From positions 1 through 64,000 of the forward strand of contig CAMCWK010000001.1 of the NCBI GenBank assembly GCA_945882615.1: a stretch of 64,000 bases of DNA. The letters are read 5' to 3'. Every line of letters begins with the position of its first letter. Within the stretch, counting starts at the first letter, position 1. This DNA comes from Rhizobium sp. Q54. GTDB lineage: Bacteria > Pseudomonadota > Alphaproteobacteria > Micropepsales > Micropepsaceae. The notes beneath the pieces are model-generated. The model had not been told where the DNA came from. It did no database searches and worked only from the letters and a program-made list of their open reading frames with translations. The position numbers and the translations under genes are program-made. Below are positions 35,942-44,102 of this stretch, one piece after another.

Positions 35942-36247
35942 ATGCGCGCGCGTATCTACAGACCGGCCAAGAATGCCATGCAGGCGGGCAGGGCCCGCAC
36001 CAAGCTCTGGCAGCTGGAATATGAGCCGGAAACCCCGCGCACCATCGATCCTCTGATGGGCTGGACCTCGTCGGGCGACATGCGCCAGCAGCTTTGCCTG
36101 GAGTTCGACACGGCGGAGGAGGCGGTGGCCTATGCCACGGCCAACAACATCCCCTACCAGGTGTTCGAGCCGCATATCCCGACGCCCAAGCCCAAGGCCT
36201 ATTCGGACAATTTCAAGTTCGACCGCAAGGTGCCCTGGTCGCACTAG
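35942..36247 (+). CDS. NADH dehydrogenase accessory subunit (NDUFS4-like)
   Basis: A 101-aa protein of the ETC complex I subunit family found in alphaproteobacteria and mitochondria. Landmarks are ARIYRPAKNAMQAGRA, WQLEYEPETPRTIDPLMGWTSSGDM, the LEFDTAEEAVAYATAN helix and the C-terminal YSDNFKFDRKVPWSH. It binds complex I near the NADH-input module. The ATG at 35942 with GAGAGG upstream fits the family start. It lies between two tRNA genes. Confidence 0.93.
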   Translation: MRARIYRPAKNAMQAGRARTKLWQLEYEPETPRTIDPLMGWTSSGDMRQQLCLEFDTAEEAVAYATANNIPYQVFEPHIPTPKPKAYSDNFKFDRKVPWSH

Positions 36248-36250
36248 TGT

Positions 36251-36339
36251 CTCCATGGGCGGCCTTGAGCCGCCCATCCAGGGACGCTGGATGGCCTGGG
36301 GTCGCTAGCGACAGCGTTGCGACGCCCGGCCATGGTGAG
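36251..36339. repeat. REPIN-like double hairpin repeat (copy B)
   Basis: CATGGGCGG...CCGCCCATCCAGGG is followed by CTGGATGGCC...GGCCATGGTGA. It has the same outer ends and central CCAGGG/CTGG joint as the element at 16861. It fills the gap between the NDUFS4-like gene and tRNA-Arg. The inner sequence of the second hairpin differs. Confidence 0.65.
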
Positions 36340-36373
36340 AATTGATAGGATTTCGGGCTAAACTATCTTCAAC

Positions 36374-36450
<77 letters not shown>

Positions 36451-36474
36451 TCCTCACCTTGGGGAGATTGTTTT

Positions 36475-37587
36475 TCAACGCTTTTTCCCCTCGATTTGCA
36501 AACCTGCGCCATCGGTTTGCGAACGGCTGTTCACGGTTTCGCTTGGAGCGAACGCGCGCTGCATCTTCTCCATGCCTGACACCGCCATCATCTTGCGGTC
36601 AGCGGCGGCGATGTAGCGCTGGACCTCTCGGATGCTCAGGTGTCCGCTGATAGCGGCAATCTCAGGCGCGCTGGCGCCCGATTCCGCGAGGCGTCGGCAA
36701 GCAGCCTTCCTAAGTCCGTGCGCCCTGCAGCCCTTCGGGAGGCCCGCCTCATTGCAGCGGTCCGCGAACCAATTGCCGAAGCCGGCTGCTGTGAACGGCT
36801 TGCCCTTCTCGGTGATCAAGAAATTTAGGTGCCCGCTGGGCGCCGCGGCGATCAGCGCCAGCAGGTCCTTGTGTACGGGGATAGTGATCTCCGTGCCCGT
36901 CTTCTCCTGGGTAACGGAAAGGGCACCATCGCGGACATGCTGGCGGCCAAGGCGGATGATGTCGCCGCGGCGCTGTGCGGTATACAGCAGTAGACCCAGC
37001 GCCAGGCGGGCCTTGCTGCCCACCTCGTGGCGTTTCTCAAATTGCTCGATCTGGGTTTCATCCCAACTGTGGAAGCCCGTCGAGCGAGGGGCCTTCATTT
37101 TGATGTCGCGCGTCGGATCCTCGGCCAACAGCCCAGCCGCCACGGCAAACTGGCATAGGCCCCGAATGGTTTTCAGCCAGTTGCGCGCCGCGAAGGGCTT
37201 ACGCTTGGAAAGGACGGCTACCAGGGGCCGAGCGGTCAGCTTTGCGATGCGTTTGTCGCCATGCTCTTGCCGTAATAGCGTCAAAACATTCCGGCGCGCG
37301 CGCTGCGTGCCAAGCTTCAGCATCGCCCAAGCCTCCGAATTGTAGTAGGCCACGATAGCGGCGTTCACGGTGCCCGGCTTAGTGCGCCCTGCACCTATCT
37401 CTCGCGCCACCACGGTGCCCTGCGAAGCCGCCTGGTACGCTTCCATGAACTCGGGAGAGTATGGAAGGCCGGGAAGGGCAACCGGCTTGCGGCCGGGCTG
37501 CCTCAGGTAGTGGCGGGCCTTTCCGTGGCGGTCTGTAAAACCATGGACATGCCGGGGAAGTTTCAGCCTCACTTTACGCCATCCCAT
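36475..37587 (-). CDS. Tyrosine-family site-specific integrase
   Basis: A 370-aa phage-type tyrosine recombinase. A basic N-terminal arm-binding region precedes a SAM-like core-binding domain (about residues 70-170). The catalytic residues can be read: Arg in TAQRRGDIIRL, Lys in TQEKTGTEI, the HGLRKAACR box (His and Arg), SGHLSIREVQRYIAAADRK with the His and the nucleophilic Tyr. The 3' end lies 24 bases from attL, the usual layout for tRNA-targeting elements. Its start overlaps a 58-aa upstream ORF by 19 bases. Confidence 0.96.
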   Translation of the reverse strand: MGWRKVRLKLPRHVHGFTDRHGKARHYLRQPGRKPVALPGLPYSPEFMEAYQAASQGTVVAREIGAGRTKPGTVNAAIVAYYNSEAWAMLKLGTQRARRNVLTLLRQEHGDKRIAKLTARPLVAVLSKRKPFAARNWLKTIRGLCQFAVAAGLLAEDPTRDIKMKAPRSTGFHSWDETQIEQFEKRHEVGSKARLALGLLLYTAQRRGDIIRLGRQHVRDGALSVTQEKTGTEITIPVHKDLLALIAAAPSGHLNFLITEKGKPFTAAGFGNWFADRCNEAGLPKGCRAHGLRKAACRRLAESGASAPEIAAISGHLSIREVQRYIAAADRKMMAVSGMEKMQRAFAPSETVNSRSQTDGAGLQIEGKKR

Positions 37588-37745
37588 TCGTTTTCAGGCT
37601 CTACGGGTTCGCGCCGCGACACCGGGACCGCGATTAAACGGCCGTCCAAGTGAATTTCAACGCGGACAAGTTCGCCCGCCGCCTTGGCCGCTTTGAAGAC
37701 GCGCGAGACATCTGCTTGTGTGAATTTTGCGGCCCGCTGGGACAT
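37569..37745 (-). CDS. 58-aa conserved-type small protein upstream of integrase
   Basis: Too short for the ORF track. The protein begins MSQRAAKFTQADVSRVFKAA, continues with KAAGELVRVEIHLDGRLIAV and ends PENEWDGVK. Small proteins of this form (a TQADVxR helix followed by a VEI-x-DGRI strand) often precede integrases in alphaproteobacterial prophages. The start immediately follows the TAG of the next upstream gene, and its end overlaps the integrase ATG, so translation is coupled at both ends. An excisionase or directionality role is possible but unproven. Confidence 0.7.
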   Translation of the reverse strand: MSQRAAKFTQADVSRVFKAAKAAGELVRVEIHLDGRLIAVPVSRREPVEPENEWDGVK

Positions 37746-38069
37746 CTATGCCGCCTCGTTGCGATTCTGCGGCGTCCATTCCGCTTTTGTGCCGCCCATC
37801 GCTCGGTAGGTATCCCGCGCGGCTGTCATCATCGCATTGATCAGAGCCGGGTTTTTCAATTGCACAGAGCGCCGGACAAGTCCCGGCTCGCCGCGCGGTG
37901 GCCATACCGTGAAGCCGTTGGTTGCCGTCTTCACAAAATAGCAGCCGCGGAGCGCCAGCATGCCATCGAAAATCTCACAATCGAAATCGGCAAGTATGCG
38001 CATCCCATTGGCGCCGGTCTCGGAATCGCGCATCTGCAGGCCGGTCATCTTCACGACGCTACCTGTCAT
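37746..38069 (-). CDS. Hypothetical protein of the integrase operon
   Basis: A 107-aa protein of unknown role. LQMRDSETGANGMRILADFDCEIFDGMLALRGCYFVKTATNGFTVWPPRGEP suggests a small beta-rich fold, followed by a helix (NPALINAMMTAARDTYRAMGG). Proteins with a similar layout sit near integrases in alphaproteobacterial prophages. It overlaps the upstream MerR-like gene by 11 bases and abuts the 58-aa ORF (TAG then ATG), so it belongs to a four-gene operon with the integrase. Start choice between M1 and M8 is open. Confidence 0.65.
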   Translation of the reverse strand: MTGSVVKMTGLQMRDSETGANGMRILADFDCEIFDGMLALRGCYFVKTATNGFTVWPPRGEPGLVRRSVQLKNPALINAMMTAARDTYRAMGGTKAEWTPQNRNEAA

Positions 38070-38583
38070 TGGCGTACCCAGTCACTTTGCCGCCAGTGTT
38101 GGCGCGCGGATCAGGATCAAGGCGGAGGTTCTTTCGCATCTCATCGACGAGACTGTCGAGTGGCAGAATGATCATGGGTGCGTTGGACGAGTAGAGCGGT
38201 GCGTTCCTAAGTGGCGTTGAGGGTTTTGCGTTGAACACCTCGAACCTGTTGCCACTGATCGCCAGCATCGTCTCGCCTGCCGGGAAGAGGTGACCAGGAT
38301 CGCGTTCGGAGTCGCCTTCGTGAGCAAAGGCCCGCGCTGCCTGCATGGCGAGATCAGGTGAGACGCCGAGACGAGTTAGCTTGAGCATGATCGCGATCAT
38401 TATAGCGGTCGCGCCAGTGAACCTGTGCGCGAGGCCATTTAGTTCAGCCTTCTTGTCTTTGATTCGGCCGCGACCCATGCCTACGGTAATGATGCCGCGC
38501 TTCACCCACTGTCTGATTGTGTCCGCCGACCCGTCAGCTGCTGGGGCGATCTCGCCAATCGTATACTTTGGTTCAAAAATCAT
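38059..38583 (-). CDS. MerR-like DNA-binding regulator of the island
   Basis: A 174-aa protein. YTIGEIAPAADGSADTIRQWVKRGII is a winged helix-turn-helix of the MerR/excisionase type, followed by a helical part (LAHRFTGATAIMIAIMLKLTRLG) and a C-terminal region of unknown role. As the first gene of the integrase operon it is the likely regulator, or an Xis-like factor, for integration and excision. No catalytic residues are visible. Confidence 0.72.
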   Translation of the reverse strand: MIFEPKYTIGEIAPAADGSADTIRQWVKRGIITVGMGRGRIKDKKAELNGLAHRFTGATAIMIAIMLKLTRLGVSPDLAMQAARAFAHEGDSERDPGHLFPAGETMLAISGNRFEVFNAKPSTPLRNAPLYSSNAPMIILPLDSLVDEMRKNLRLDPDPRANTGGKVTGYANDR

Positions 38584-38649
38584 TTGCGGCTTGCTTACCT
38601 AGGACGTCTGACCTCGGTAGCATGGTCACCAGTCCCAGGTCAAGCGCAG

Positions 38650-38834
38650 CTATGCTTCGCACCTAAGAAGTTTGATGGCTTCAGAACAGGGGCGCGCGCC
38701 TCCGACCCGGCGGTAGGTATGCGCTCGTGGGACGGAACGGCCTTACAGCCGCCCTGATCCGTCCAATGGCAAATATCCGGCAGCGTCACAGCATGAGAAA
38801 AGCAGCCGATGCCGCCGAATCGACCGTCAGTCAT
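38650..38834 (-). pseudogene. Decayed 3' fragment of a second HK97 major capsid gene
   Basis: Read on the minus strand, this stretch encodes in one frame MTDGRFGG...TLPDI and in another HTYRRVGG...SEAIKLL before a TAG. The intact capsid protein at 44103 reads MTAGAPPA...TMPDI and YTYKRVGA...SEAIKLL at its C-terminus. A frameshift and net deletion separate the two halves. A 15-base stretch (AAGTTTGATGGCTTC) is identical in both copies at 38668 and 44124. The track ORF 38640-38834 covers it in one frame only and is not a functional gene. Confidence 0.75.
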
Positions 38835-41394
38835 CGCCAGGCAAATAGGGATCGTCGTGGTTCGGATTAGGGTTCGCGCTCATGAGCTCGAAGCCAATGT
38901 TGGCGGCGACAAGACGAGCTCGGATCTCGGCCAGCTTGTCGGCAGGACCGTCGCCCGGCTTCATCACCGCCAGCAGCGCAACATCGGGCCTTAGCCGAAT
39001 TGCCAGGTCTGCCAGCTTGTCCAGTTCACCCGCGCGCACGTCGCGCCAAGAGGACTTGGCTTCACATAGAAATGTCCTGCCATCGACGAGGGCGAATAGA
39101 TCGCTCTCTCCCTCCAGATTATCGGCGTCGCGGGAGAACCCGAACGAGGTCGGGCCGACATAGATCAGGGAGGTTCGCGCACGCTCCGCAAGATTGCGGA
39201 GCAGCCAGACAAGGGACAGGGTGCTGTGGTCCCGTAGACATTCGATGAGAAACTCGTTTGGCCGGAACAGCCACTGGATATCGACAGGGGCCTGCGAGGC
39301 TTGCTTGCAGACCGCGCAGGCCAGTTCGGCGGAGAGATCGCTGAAATCCTGCCAATTGTGATGGCTGCATCGCCGGCATGTCCAGCGATGGCCTTGGAAC
39401 AGCATTTGCCTGCTGCGTAGGGCAACGAGGCAGGCATCAAGGGACTTTTCTTCGCGTCGTTCCCACTCGGCGGCATCTTCCAATGCTCTTGGCTGTGGGT
39501 GAGCAGCCCAATAGGTCGCACGATAGGCGCTCCATGCGTCCTTGAGCTTTGAATAGGACGTGAATGCCTTGGGCTGTTTTAGTTCGCGAGCAGCGCGCAC
39601 AATGAGGTTGCTTACCGCGTCCCGCTCGGTGGCAATTTCCAAGTCATAGCGCGCTTGGCGTCCCGCCAGTTTGCGCAATCGGTTGTCCGTGCGCTCGGTA
39701 TCATGATCGGTCGGGTTAGGGGCGCCGCCCAGCTTTGAGAATTCGCCCTGCAGGAAAGGATGAAGAAGAAATTGGGAGGCCGCTCCAAACCCGCCAGCCA
39801 TGCCCAAAACGCCGGTCAAATACCGGTCCTCGTTGCCAACCTGCAACCAATTGGCTTTTGCGGGCGGAATAATTTCCCCTTGAGCCCGTGCGGCCGCGGC
39901 GTGCCGACCATCCACCGCAAGCGCATACTCCAATGCCGTGCGCGGCGCTGGTACCGCAATGGAGGCGATGGGGTGGCCGGGATCCGCGAAGATAGTAAGT
40001 CTTCCCTCGCGGCTGGCGCGGGCGGGCGGGATGCTGGCATGGGGCGGGTCACTGACGCGCTCCACCTGGAATGCCCCCGCCATCCGCCACCGCCGGGGCA
40101 ACATCCAGCGGTTTTCGCCCATGCGCGCCGTCGGGCCATCATGTTCGAGAATGAAGTCGCTCGCCCAGCACCCAGTGGTGAAGGATTGCCGAATTGGCGC
40201 GTCCGCCAGATGGTCCGGTGCGTCGGCTGGCGGCCTGACCGTGGGTGCGCTCCACTCAAAGGCTTTCCAGCCCGGATCTGGAAAGAATTCGCCGGTGAAG
40301 CGGTTGCCCTCTCGCGCAGCCGCCAAGGCGTTGGCGTCAGGAATCGCGGCATCGGGTGTAGCAATCGCTTCGCTCGAAATGGCACTCCAGCTTTTTGCGG
40401 CCTGGAGCCGCGTAGCGAGGGCGGCGAGTTGCGGACCGTCAAGCGAGCAGGATCGCAGGCGAAGCTGAGGTTGCCCGCCGCTGCCGCCGTTTACATGGTT
40501 ATGGCGGTTGAGGAGGTTGACCAGCGCGGCGAGAAAATCCGCATCGTCAAGCTGCGCTGGCGTGATCCTTAGACAGCACATATTGGAATCCAGCCAGGCG
40601 GGGATCAGAAGGCGGGCGTTCCAGAACAGCAGGCGGTCGGCGAAACTGTCTCCGATGACGAGATTGAAACTGCCGCTCCAGCGGCCAAATTGAATATCCA
40701 ATTTCGGCGCAAAGTAGGCGGACAGCAACGCCATGCAAGTGGCCCGGCCTTCGCCAATGGCGCGAACCGCCTCCAGTTCGTTCGGTAGCATGGCAAGGTC
40801 GCGGGGCACGGCCAGTTGGCGATTGGCGTAGTTGTCCGGACTGACGATTATCAGTCGATCGGCGGCTGCCGTGGCGTCGGCGGGATACATTCCGGTCGCC
40901 TGGGAGTGATGATAGGTGCCGAAATTGTCGGTCAGGAAGCGGGTAGGCTGTTCAGTATGCCAGCTATCGAGGATACGCAGTGGCAGATCCGCGCCGCGGC
41001 GATGTCGCGCGAGCCGAAATACGCCAGACAGGGATGAAAGAGGCGTGAAGCGATAATCCGGCTTGAACCCGAAAACATCAAGTCGCGGCTGCGGGCCTGG
41101 TCGGTAGAGACGTATCTGCGCCGGGCCAAGCCGTTCGTGAATTTCCAGAATATCGGCGTCGGACAAGGCGGCGTAGGAATAGATCAGATCAGGGTCGTAA
41201 CTCTCCAGCCAGGGCCAATAGGCCGCCGGAATGCGGCCCCCGGCACAGGGGACGACCAGACTAAATCGGCCACCCCATCGGCTGTAGCAGTCCGCAAACA
41301 CGCCATCCAGCATCGTGGCGGCGTGTGCTCCTTCCTCGACCAGGAAGGCGACACGAATCGGTCGCGGCCGCGTCCAGCCGCGTAGCTCTGACAT
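38827..41394 (-). CDS. Large unrecognised protein with zinc ribbon and PD-(D/E)XK-like C-terminus
   Basis: An 855-aa protein I do not recognise. The N-terminal ~130 residues (PIRVAFLVEEGAHAATMLDG, RWGGRFSLVVPCAGGRIP, DPDLIYSYAAL) look like a Rossmann or glycosyltransferase-B-like fold. The middle is long and has no visible motif. Near the C-terminus two CxxC pairs (C673/C676 and C693/C696) form a zinc ribbon. Then Asp765 in GESDLFALVDG and E778-A-K780 in FLCEAKSSW give the D-x12-ExK pattern of restriction-like nucleases. The ATG at 41394 with AGAGG upstream is preferred to 41448. Its place as sole large cargo of a satellite-like island suggests an anti-phage effector. Confidence 0.7.
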   Translation of the reverse strand: MSELRGWTRPRPIRVAFLVEEGAHAATMLDGVFADCYSRWGGRFSLVVPCAGGRIPAAYWPWLESYDPDLIYSYAALSDADILEIHERLGPAQIRLYRPGPQPRLDVFGFKPDYRFTPLSSLSGVFRLARHRRGADLPLRILDSWHTEQPTRFLTDNFGTYHHSQATGMYPADATAAADRLIIVSPDNYANRQLAVPRDLAMLPNELEAVRAIGEGRATCMALLSAYFAPKLDIQFGRWSGSFNLVIGDSFADRLLFWNARLLIPAWLDSNMCCLRITPAQLDDADFLAALVNLLNRHNHVNGGSGGQPQLRLRSCSLDGPQLAALATRLQAAKSWSAISSEAIATPDAAIPDANALAAAREGNRFTGEFFPDPGWKAFEWSAPTVRPPADAPDHLADAPIRQSFTTGCWASDFILEHDGPTARMGENRWMLPRRWRMAGAFQVERVSDPPHASIPPARASREGRLTIFADPGHPIASIAVPAPRTALEYALAVDGRHAAAARAQGEIIPPAKANWLQVGNEDRYLTGVLGMAGGFGAASQFLLHPFLQGEFSKLGGAPNPTDHDTERTDNRLRKLAGRQARYDLEIATERDAVSNLIVRAARELKQPKAFTSYSKLKDAWSAYRATYWAAHPQPRALEDAAEWERREEKSLDACLVALRSRQMLFQGHRWTCRRCSHHNWQDFSDLSAELACAVCKQASQAPVDIQWLFRPNEFLIECLRDHSTLSLVWLLRNLAERARTSLIYVGPTSFGFSRDADNLEGESDLFALVDGRTFLCEAKSSWRDVRAGELDKLADLAIRLRPDVALLAVMKPGDGPADKLAEIRARLVAANIGFELMSANPNPNHDDPYLPGDD

Positions 41395-41625
41395 AGTGCC
41401 TCTTCGACCTTTGCCCACGGGATCGCGGAACGGAACAACTTCTCGCATCGAGAGGGCGTCGACAATCCCCAGCGGGCAAGGGGGATCGACCCGGTTGGGG
41501 GGTGGAGAGACATTTCCGCGTTTTTGGGAAAATATTTTTGTCTAGGCCGCCACAGCCCCCTACCTGTTACAGTATGAGCCTTGGCCCGAATTGACGCTGG
41601 TGGCAGTTAAGTGTTCCCATCTGGC

Positions 41626-41904
41626 ATGGACGAAAACACCTGGGCCAAAGCCCTCCAAGCATTAGACGCCCTGAGTGTTTCTAAACGAATGGATGAGGCG
41701 TCCGCCTTCGCCCAAGCTAACCACTTCCTGATCCGCAACCTCATAAAATACCTCGTCATTGAAGGTCCGATGGAGGTTGAGACGCTAAAGAGGTGGCTGG
41801 AAGCTACCATTCAGGCGGCCGAAGCCAGTGGCAGGAATGACGCTGCTAGTGTTAGTGATCGATGGAGCAGCGTTTACTCTTGTGGACAGGATGGTCGAGC
41901 GTGA
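41626..41904 (+). CDS. Small hypothetical protein
   Basis: A 92-aa predicted helical protein (KALQALDALSVSKRMDEASA, FLIRNLIKYLVIEGPMEV) with no recognised domain. It diverges from the nuclease-like gene across about 230 bases that hold no other gene. A GTG at 41611 is an alternative start; neither has a clear ribosome-binding site. Base composition is AT-richer than the core genome, like the neighbouring cargo. Confidence 0.45.
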   Translation: MDENTWAKALQALDALSVSKRMDEASAFAQANHFLIRNLIKYLVIEGPMEVETLKRWLEATIQAAEASGRNDAASVSDRWSSVYSCGQDGRA

Positions 41905-42073
41905 TGCCACCGCATTCTTTCCGACACAGGTCGTTTAGGGAGGAAGCAGAGCTATGTCCATTCCAGTGCAAGGCGTCAGTTGGCACACCCAAGAAGTTTT
42001 CAAGACGTTGACTACGTTGGCAGCGGGGGTGGTGAAAAGCGCATTCTGGTTCTACTTCCAACTGGATGGAAAA

Positions 42074-42736
42074 ATGGGGCTTAGGTCAAAAGGCGCGATA
42101 ATACTTGTCTCTGCTGCGATCGTGCTTTCGTCAGGGCAGTCGGGAAGGGCAGCAACCAACTATTTACCAGCCGGGAAAGTCTCGTGCGATCAACTCTCTG
42201 AGCTGCGAACTGCCACTAAGATATGCGTATTTACGGGCGTGACGGATGGCGGATTCGCGTTTCACATCGGCGGTGATTCCAAGAAGAAGGAAGATTACGC
42301 CCACATCAGTGCTAAGGACAACAACTTAGCCGATGTATGGAACATCAATTGTTCCGTTGATATGATGAATGATCGCCGTACCTGCATGATCCAAGACGGG
42401 CGGGTAAACTTTTTATTCCTGTATCGCGGTACCAAGAATATTACATTGTGTGTTAGGGGGCAGAATTATCCAGGCACCGTTGGGTTGGTCCGCTTGGATT
42501 CAGCCGCGCCCATTCAGACATCACCACGTGGATGCTTAAACGCCCAAGCGACCGCCCGCATTATTGCCAAGATGCGTCCCGGTGTAGTTGTTAGAACTCG
42601 CAATTACGATTGGCCGGAATCGCGCCCAGATGATTCCGAAACCCCGCTTAATTCAAACTTTTCTGAGGTGTTTTCGCTAGCAGAGTTCTTGTATCGCGGT
42701 GGTGCTTCGACCATACCGGGCCTTGATGGGAACTAG
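42074..42736 (+). CDS. Exported hypothetical protein, possibly IalB-like
   Basis: A 220-aa protein with a signal peptide (GAIILVSAAIVLSSGQSGRA). The mature part has paired cysteines (GKVSCDQ, TKICVF, NINCSVDM, RRTCMIQD, ITLCVRG, PRGCLNA) and beta-rich segments (VNFLFLYRGTKN). The layout recalls invasion-associated-locus-B-type periplasmic proteins, but the similarity is loose. The ATG at 42074 was chosen because the signal peptide starts there. AT-rich codons point to recent transfer as island cargo. Confidence 0.6.
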   Translation: MGLRSKGAIILVSAAIVLSSGQSGRAATNYLPAGKVSCDQLSELRTATKICVFTGVTDGGFAFHIGGDSKKKEDYAHISAKDNNLADVWNINCSVDMMNDRRTCMIQDGRVNFLFLYRGTKNITLCVRGQNYPGTVGLVRLDSAAPIQTSPRGCLNAQATARIIAKMRPGVVVRTRNYDWPESRPDDSETPLNSNFSEVFSLAEFLYRGGASTIPGLDGN

Positions 42737-43028
42737 GGCGCACCAAATGCTTGAAGGAAGCTTCAAAGTTATCGGCGATCGCGATTATTTCTGGAAAACG
42801 GCGGCACGAACCTCACGATCTCGAGGGTTTGGGATAGATTTTCAGGCGGCGGCGGACAAGGAAACTACAGCCCTGCAGAGTCGCCAGATGTATCTCGCCA
42901 GTTTAGCTGAAACCCGACAGTGTGCAGACGACCCTGCAATTACGAGAGATGCGGCGACTGACGCACCTAGGAGTGACCTTGCTACTCCGGCGTCCCTCAC
43001 CGTGCCGGCGGCATCGCCAGCAAAGTAG
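42726..43028 (+). CDS. Doubtful small ORF overlapping the exported protein
   Basis: A 100-aa frame beginning inside the end of the previous gene (11-base overlap). It has a charged middle (RDYFWKTAARTSRSRGF) and an Ala/Thr/Pro-rich tail, with no domain or signal peptide. It is kept only because the 43 kb gap would otherwise be empty and the overlap would allow coupling; it may be non-coding. Confidence 0.28.
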   Translation: MGTRAHQMLEGSFKVIGDRDYFWKTAARTSRSRGFGIDFQAAADKETTALQSRQMYLASLAETRQCADDPAITRDAATDAPRSDLATPASLTVPAASPAK

Positions 43029-43142
43029 GTCCGTGTCGACCAAGACAGTACATAGTCGCCCTGAGTGCAACCACCGCAGGAACTAAAGCGCAATTTGGGT
43101 TGAGCGGGTAATGCCCGCCCAGAAACTTCAGGAGTTCGCATC

Positions 43143-43814
43143 ATGAAGAAGAAAGACATTCACGTAGTTCGCAGTATTGCTTTTCTGGTAGCAGTGACTG
43201 TTTCTTTCAACTCACATGCGTATGGTGCTGCGTCGGATTTCACTATTGAATTTTCACATAAGCCAGCCGGATTGCAGGACTGCAATTTAATTTTCAACCG
43301 CAGTATTCCCAATAAAGCCGAAGTGGATGCGTTATTGCGAAAATCGCTGGACATATGCCTTCTAGGCAATCGCGACACCGATATTCTTGCAATGGCATTC
43401 CTTCGCGATGATACGCTCGATTCTCCTCGGCATTATTCTGGCAGCTTAACCTATCGGCACAAATCAGGTCAGGTCCGCACTCAGGCGCAGGAAGAAGGGC
43501 TAAAACAAAGCGCTCAGGAGCGCCCTGGATACTCGGTATTCATGGAGGAACGCACGCGACCAGCAGGGATTCCGGGCCCTCGGCATTACATCACGGTGTC
43601 ACTAGTTTTTGCGAAAGCTCCCCCACCGACTAAAGCCCGTGCCATCGCAATGCAGGAAGCGGGGCGGCTCTCGGACCGAGGTAGTGATGTGACCGTTTCC
43701 GCCTTTGAAGGTGAGAAATCAAAGGCACTCTCCTGGAAGCAGATTCGTAACGGCCGAGCGCAGGTCCAGGTCCATTATGATGCGAAAACCAAATCTATAA
43801 GCGACGGTTGGTGA
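43143..43814 (+). CDS. Exported hypothetical protein
   Basis: A 223-aa protein with a typical signal peptide (KKKDIHVVRSIAFLVAVTVSFNSHAYGA). AGGAG precedes the ATG by eight bases. The mature region is mixed alpha/beta with two cysteines (GLQDCNLIF, LDICLLG) and no motif I recognise. It lies in the AT-rich cargo block, same strand as the other exported protein about 400 bases away. Surface or envelope modification of the host is a guess only. Confidence 0.65.
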   Translation: MKKKDIHVVRSIAFLVAVTVSFNSHAYGAASDFTIEFSHKPAGLQDCNLIFNRSIPNKAEVDALLRKSLDICLLGNRDTDILAMAFLRDDTLDSPRHYSGSLTYRHKSGQVRTQAQEEGLKQSAQERPGYSVFMEERTRPAGIPGPRHYITVSLVFAKAPPPTKARAIAMQEAGRLSDRGSDVTVSAFEGEKSKALSWKQIRNGRAQVQVHYDAKTKSISDGW

Positions 43815-43836
43815 CTTTCGGTCCTAGCTTCGCTTT

Positions 43837-44082
43837 TTACTTGGGCCAGTAATCAGAAATCGGCCCGCTCCAAACTTCGTATAAGACCTTCTCGTAATCC
43901 GAAATCGCCACTTGATGAGGTGCGAGCCGGATGCGTTCGATGATCTCCATGGTTTTGGCGGACACAACGGCGTAGCCGTGCTGGGCTAGGATTTCCTCGG
44001 CGAGCGGAAAATCGAAGAGTGCCTGGAACCGGCCGCGGGGCGTGGTTCGCGGCCGGCTCTCCATGCTATGCGCGCGTGACAT
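43837..44082 (-). CDS. Small hypothetical protein downstream of the capsid gene
   Basis: An 81-aa protein: an Arg/Pro-rich start, then FQALFDFPLAEEILAQHGYAV and EIIERIRLAPHQVAISDYEKVLYEVW. No domain is recognised. It begins 20 bases after the capsid stop on the same strand and so may belong to the capsid transcript. An internal ATG at residue 7 is an alternative start. Confidence 0.5.
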   Translation of the reverse strand: MSRAHSMESRPRTTPRGRFQALFDFPLAEEILAQHGYAVVSAKTMEIIERIRLAPHQVAISDYEKVLYEVWSGPISDYWPK

Positions 44083-44102
44083 CGCGAGCGCGCGTTCCGT
44101 TG

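Noticed and set aside
37657-37905. 82-aa minus-strand ORF in the integrase region
   Set aside because: It overlaps the tightly coupled 107-aa and 58-aa genes in another frame and has no start signal.
38640-38834. 64-aa minus-strand ORF downstream of the nuclease-like gene
   Set aside because: It covers the capsid-gene remnant in one frame only; the capsid match continues in another frame, so it is treated as part of a pseudogene.
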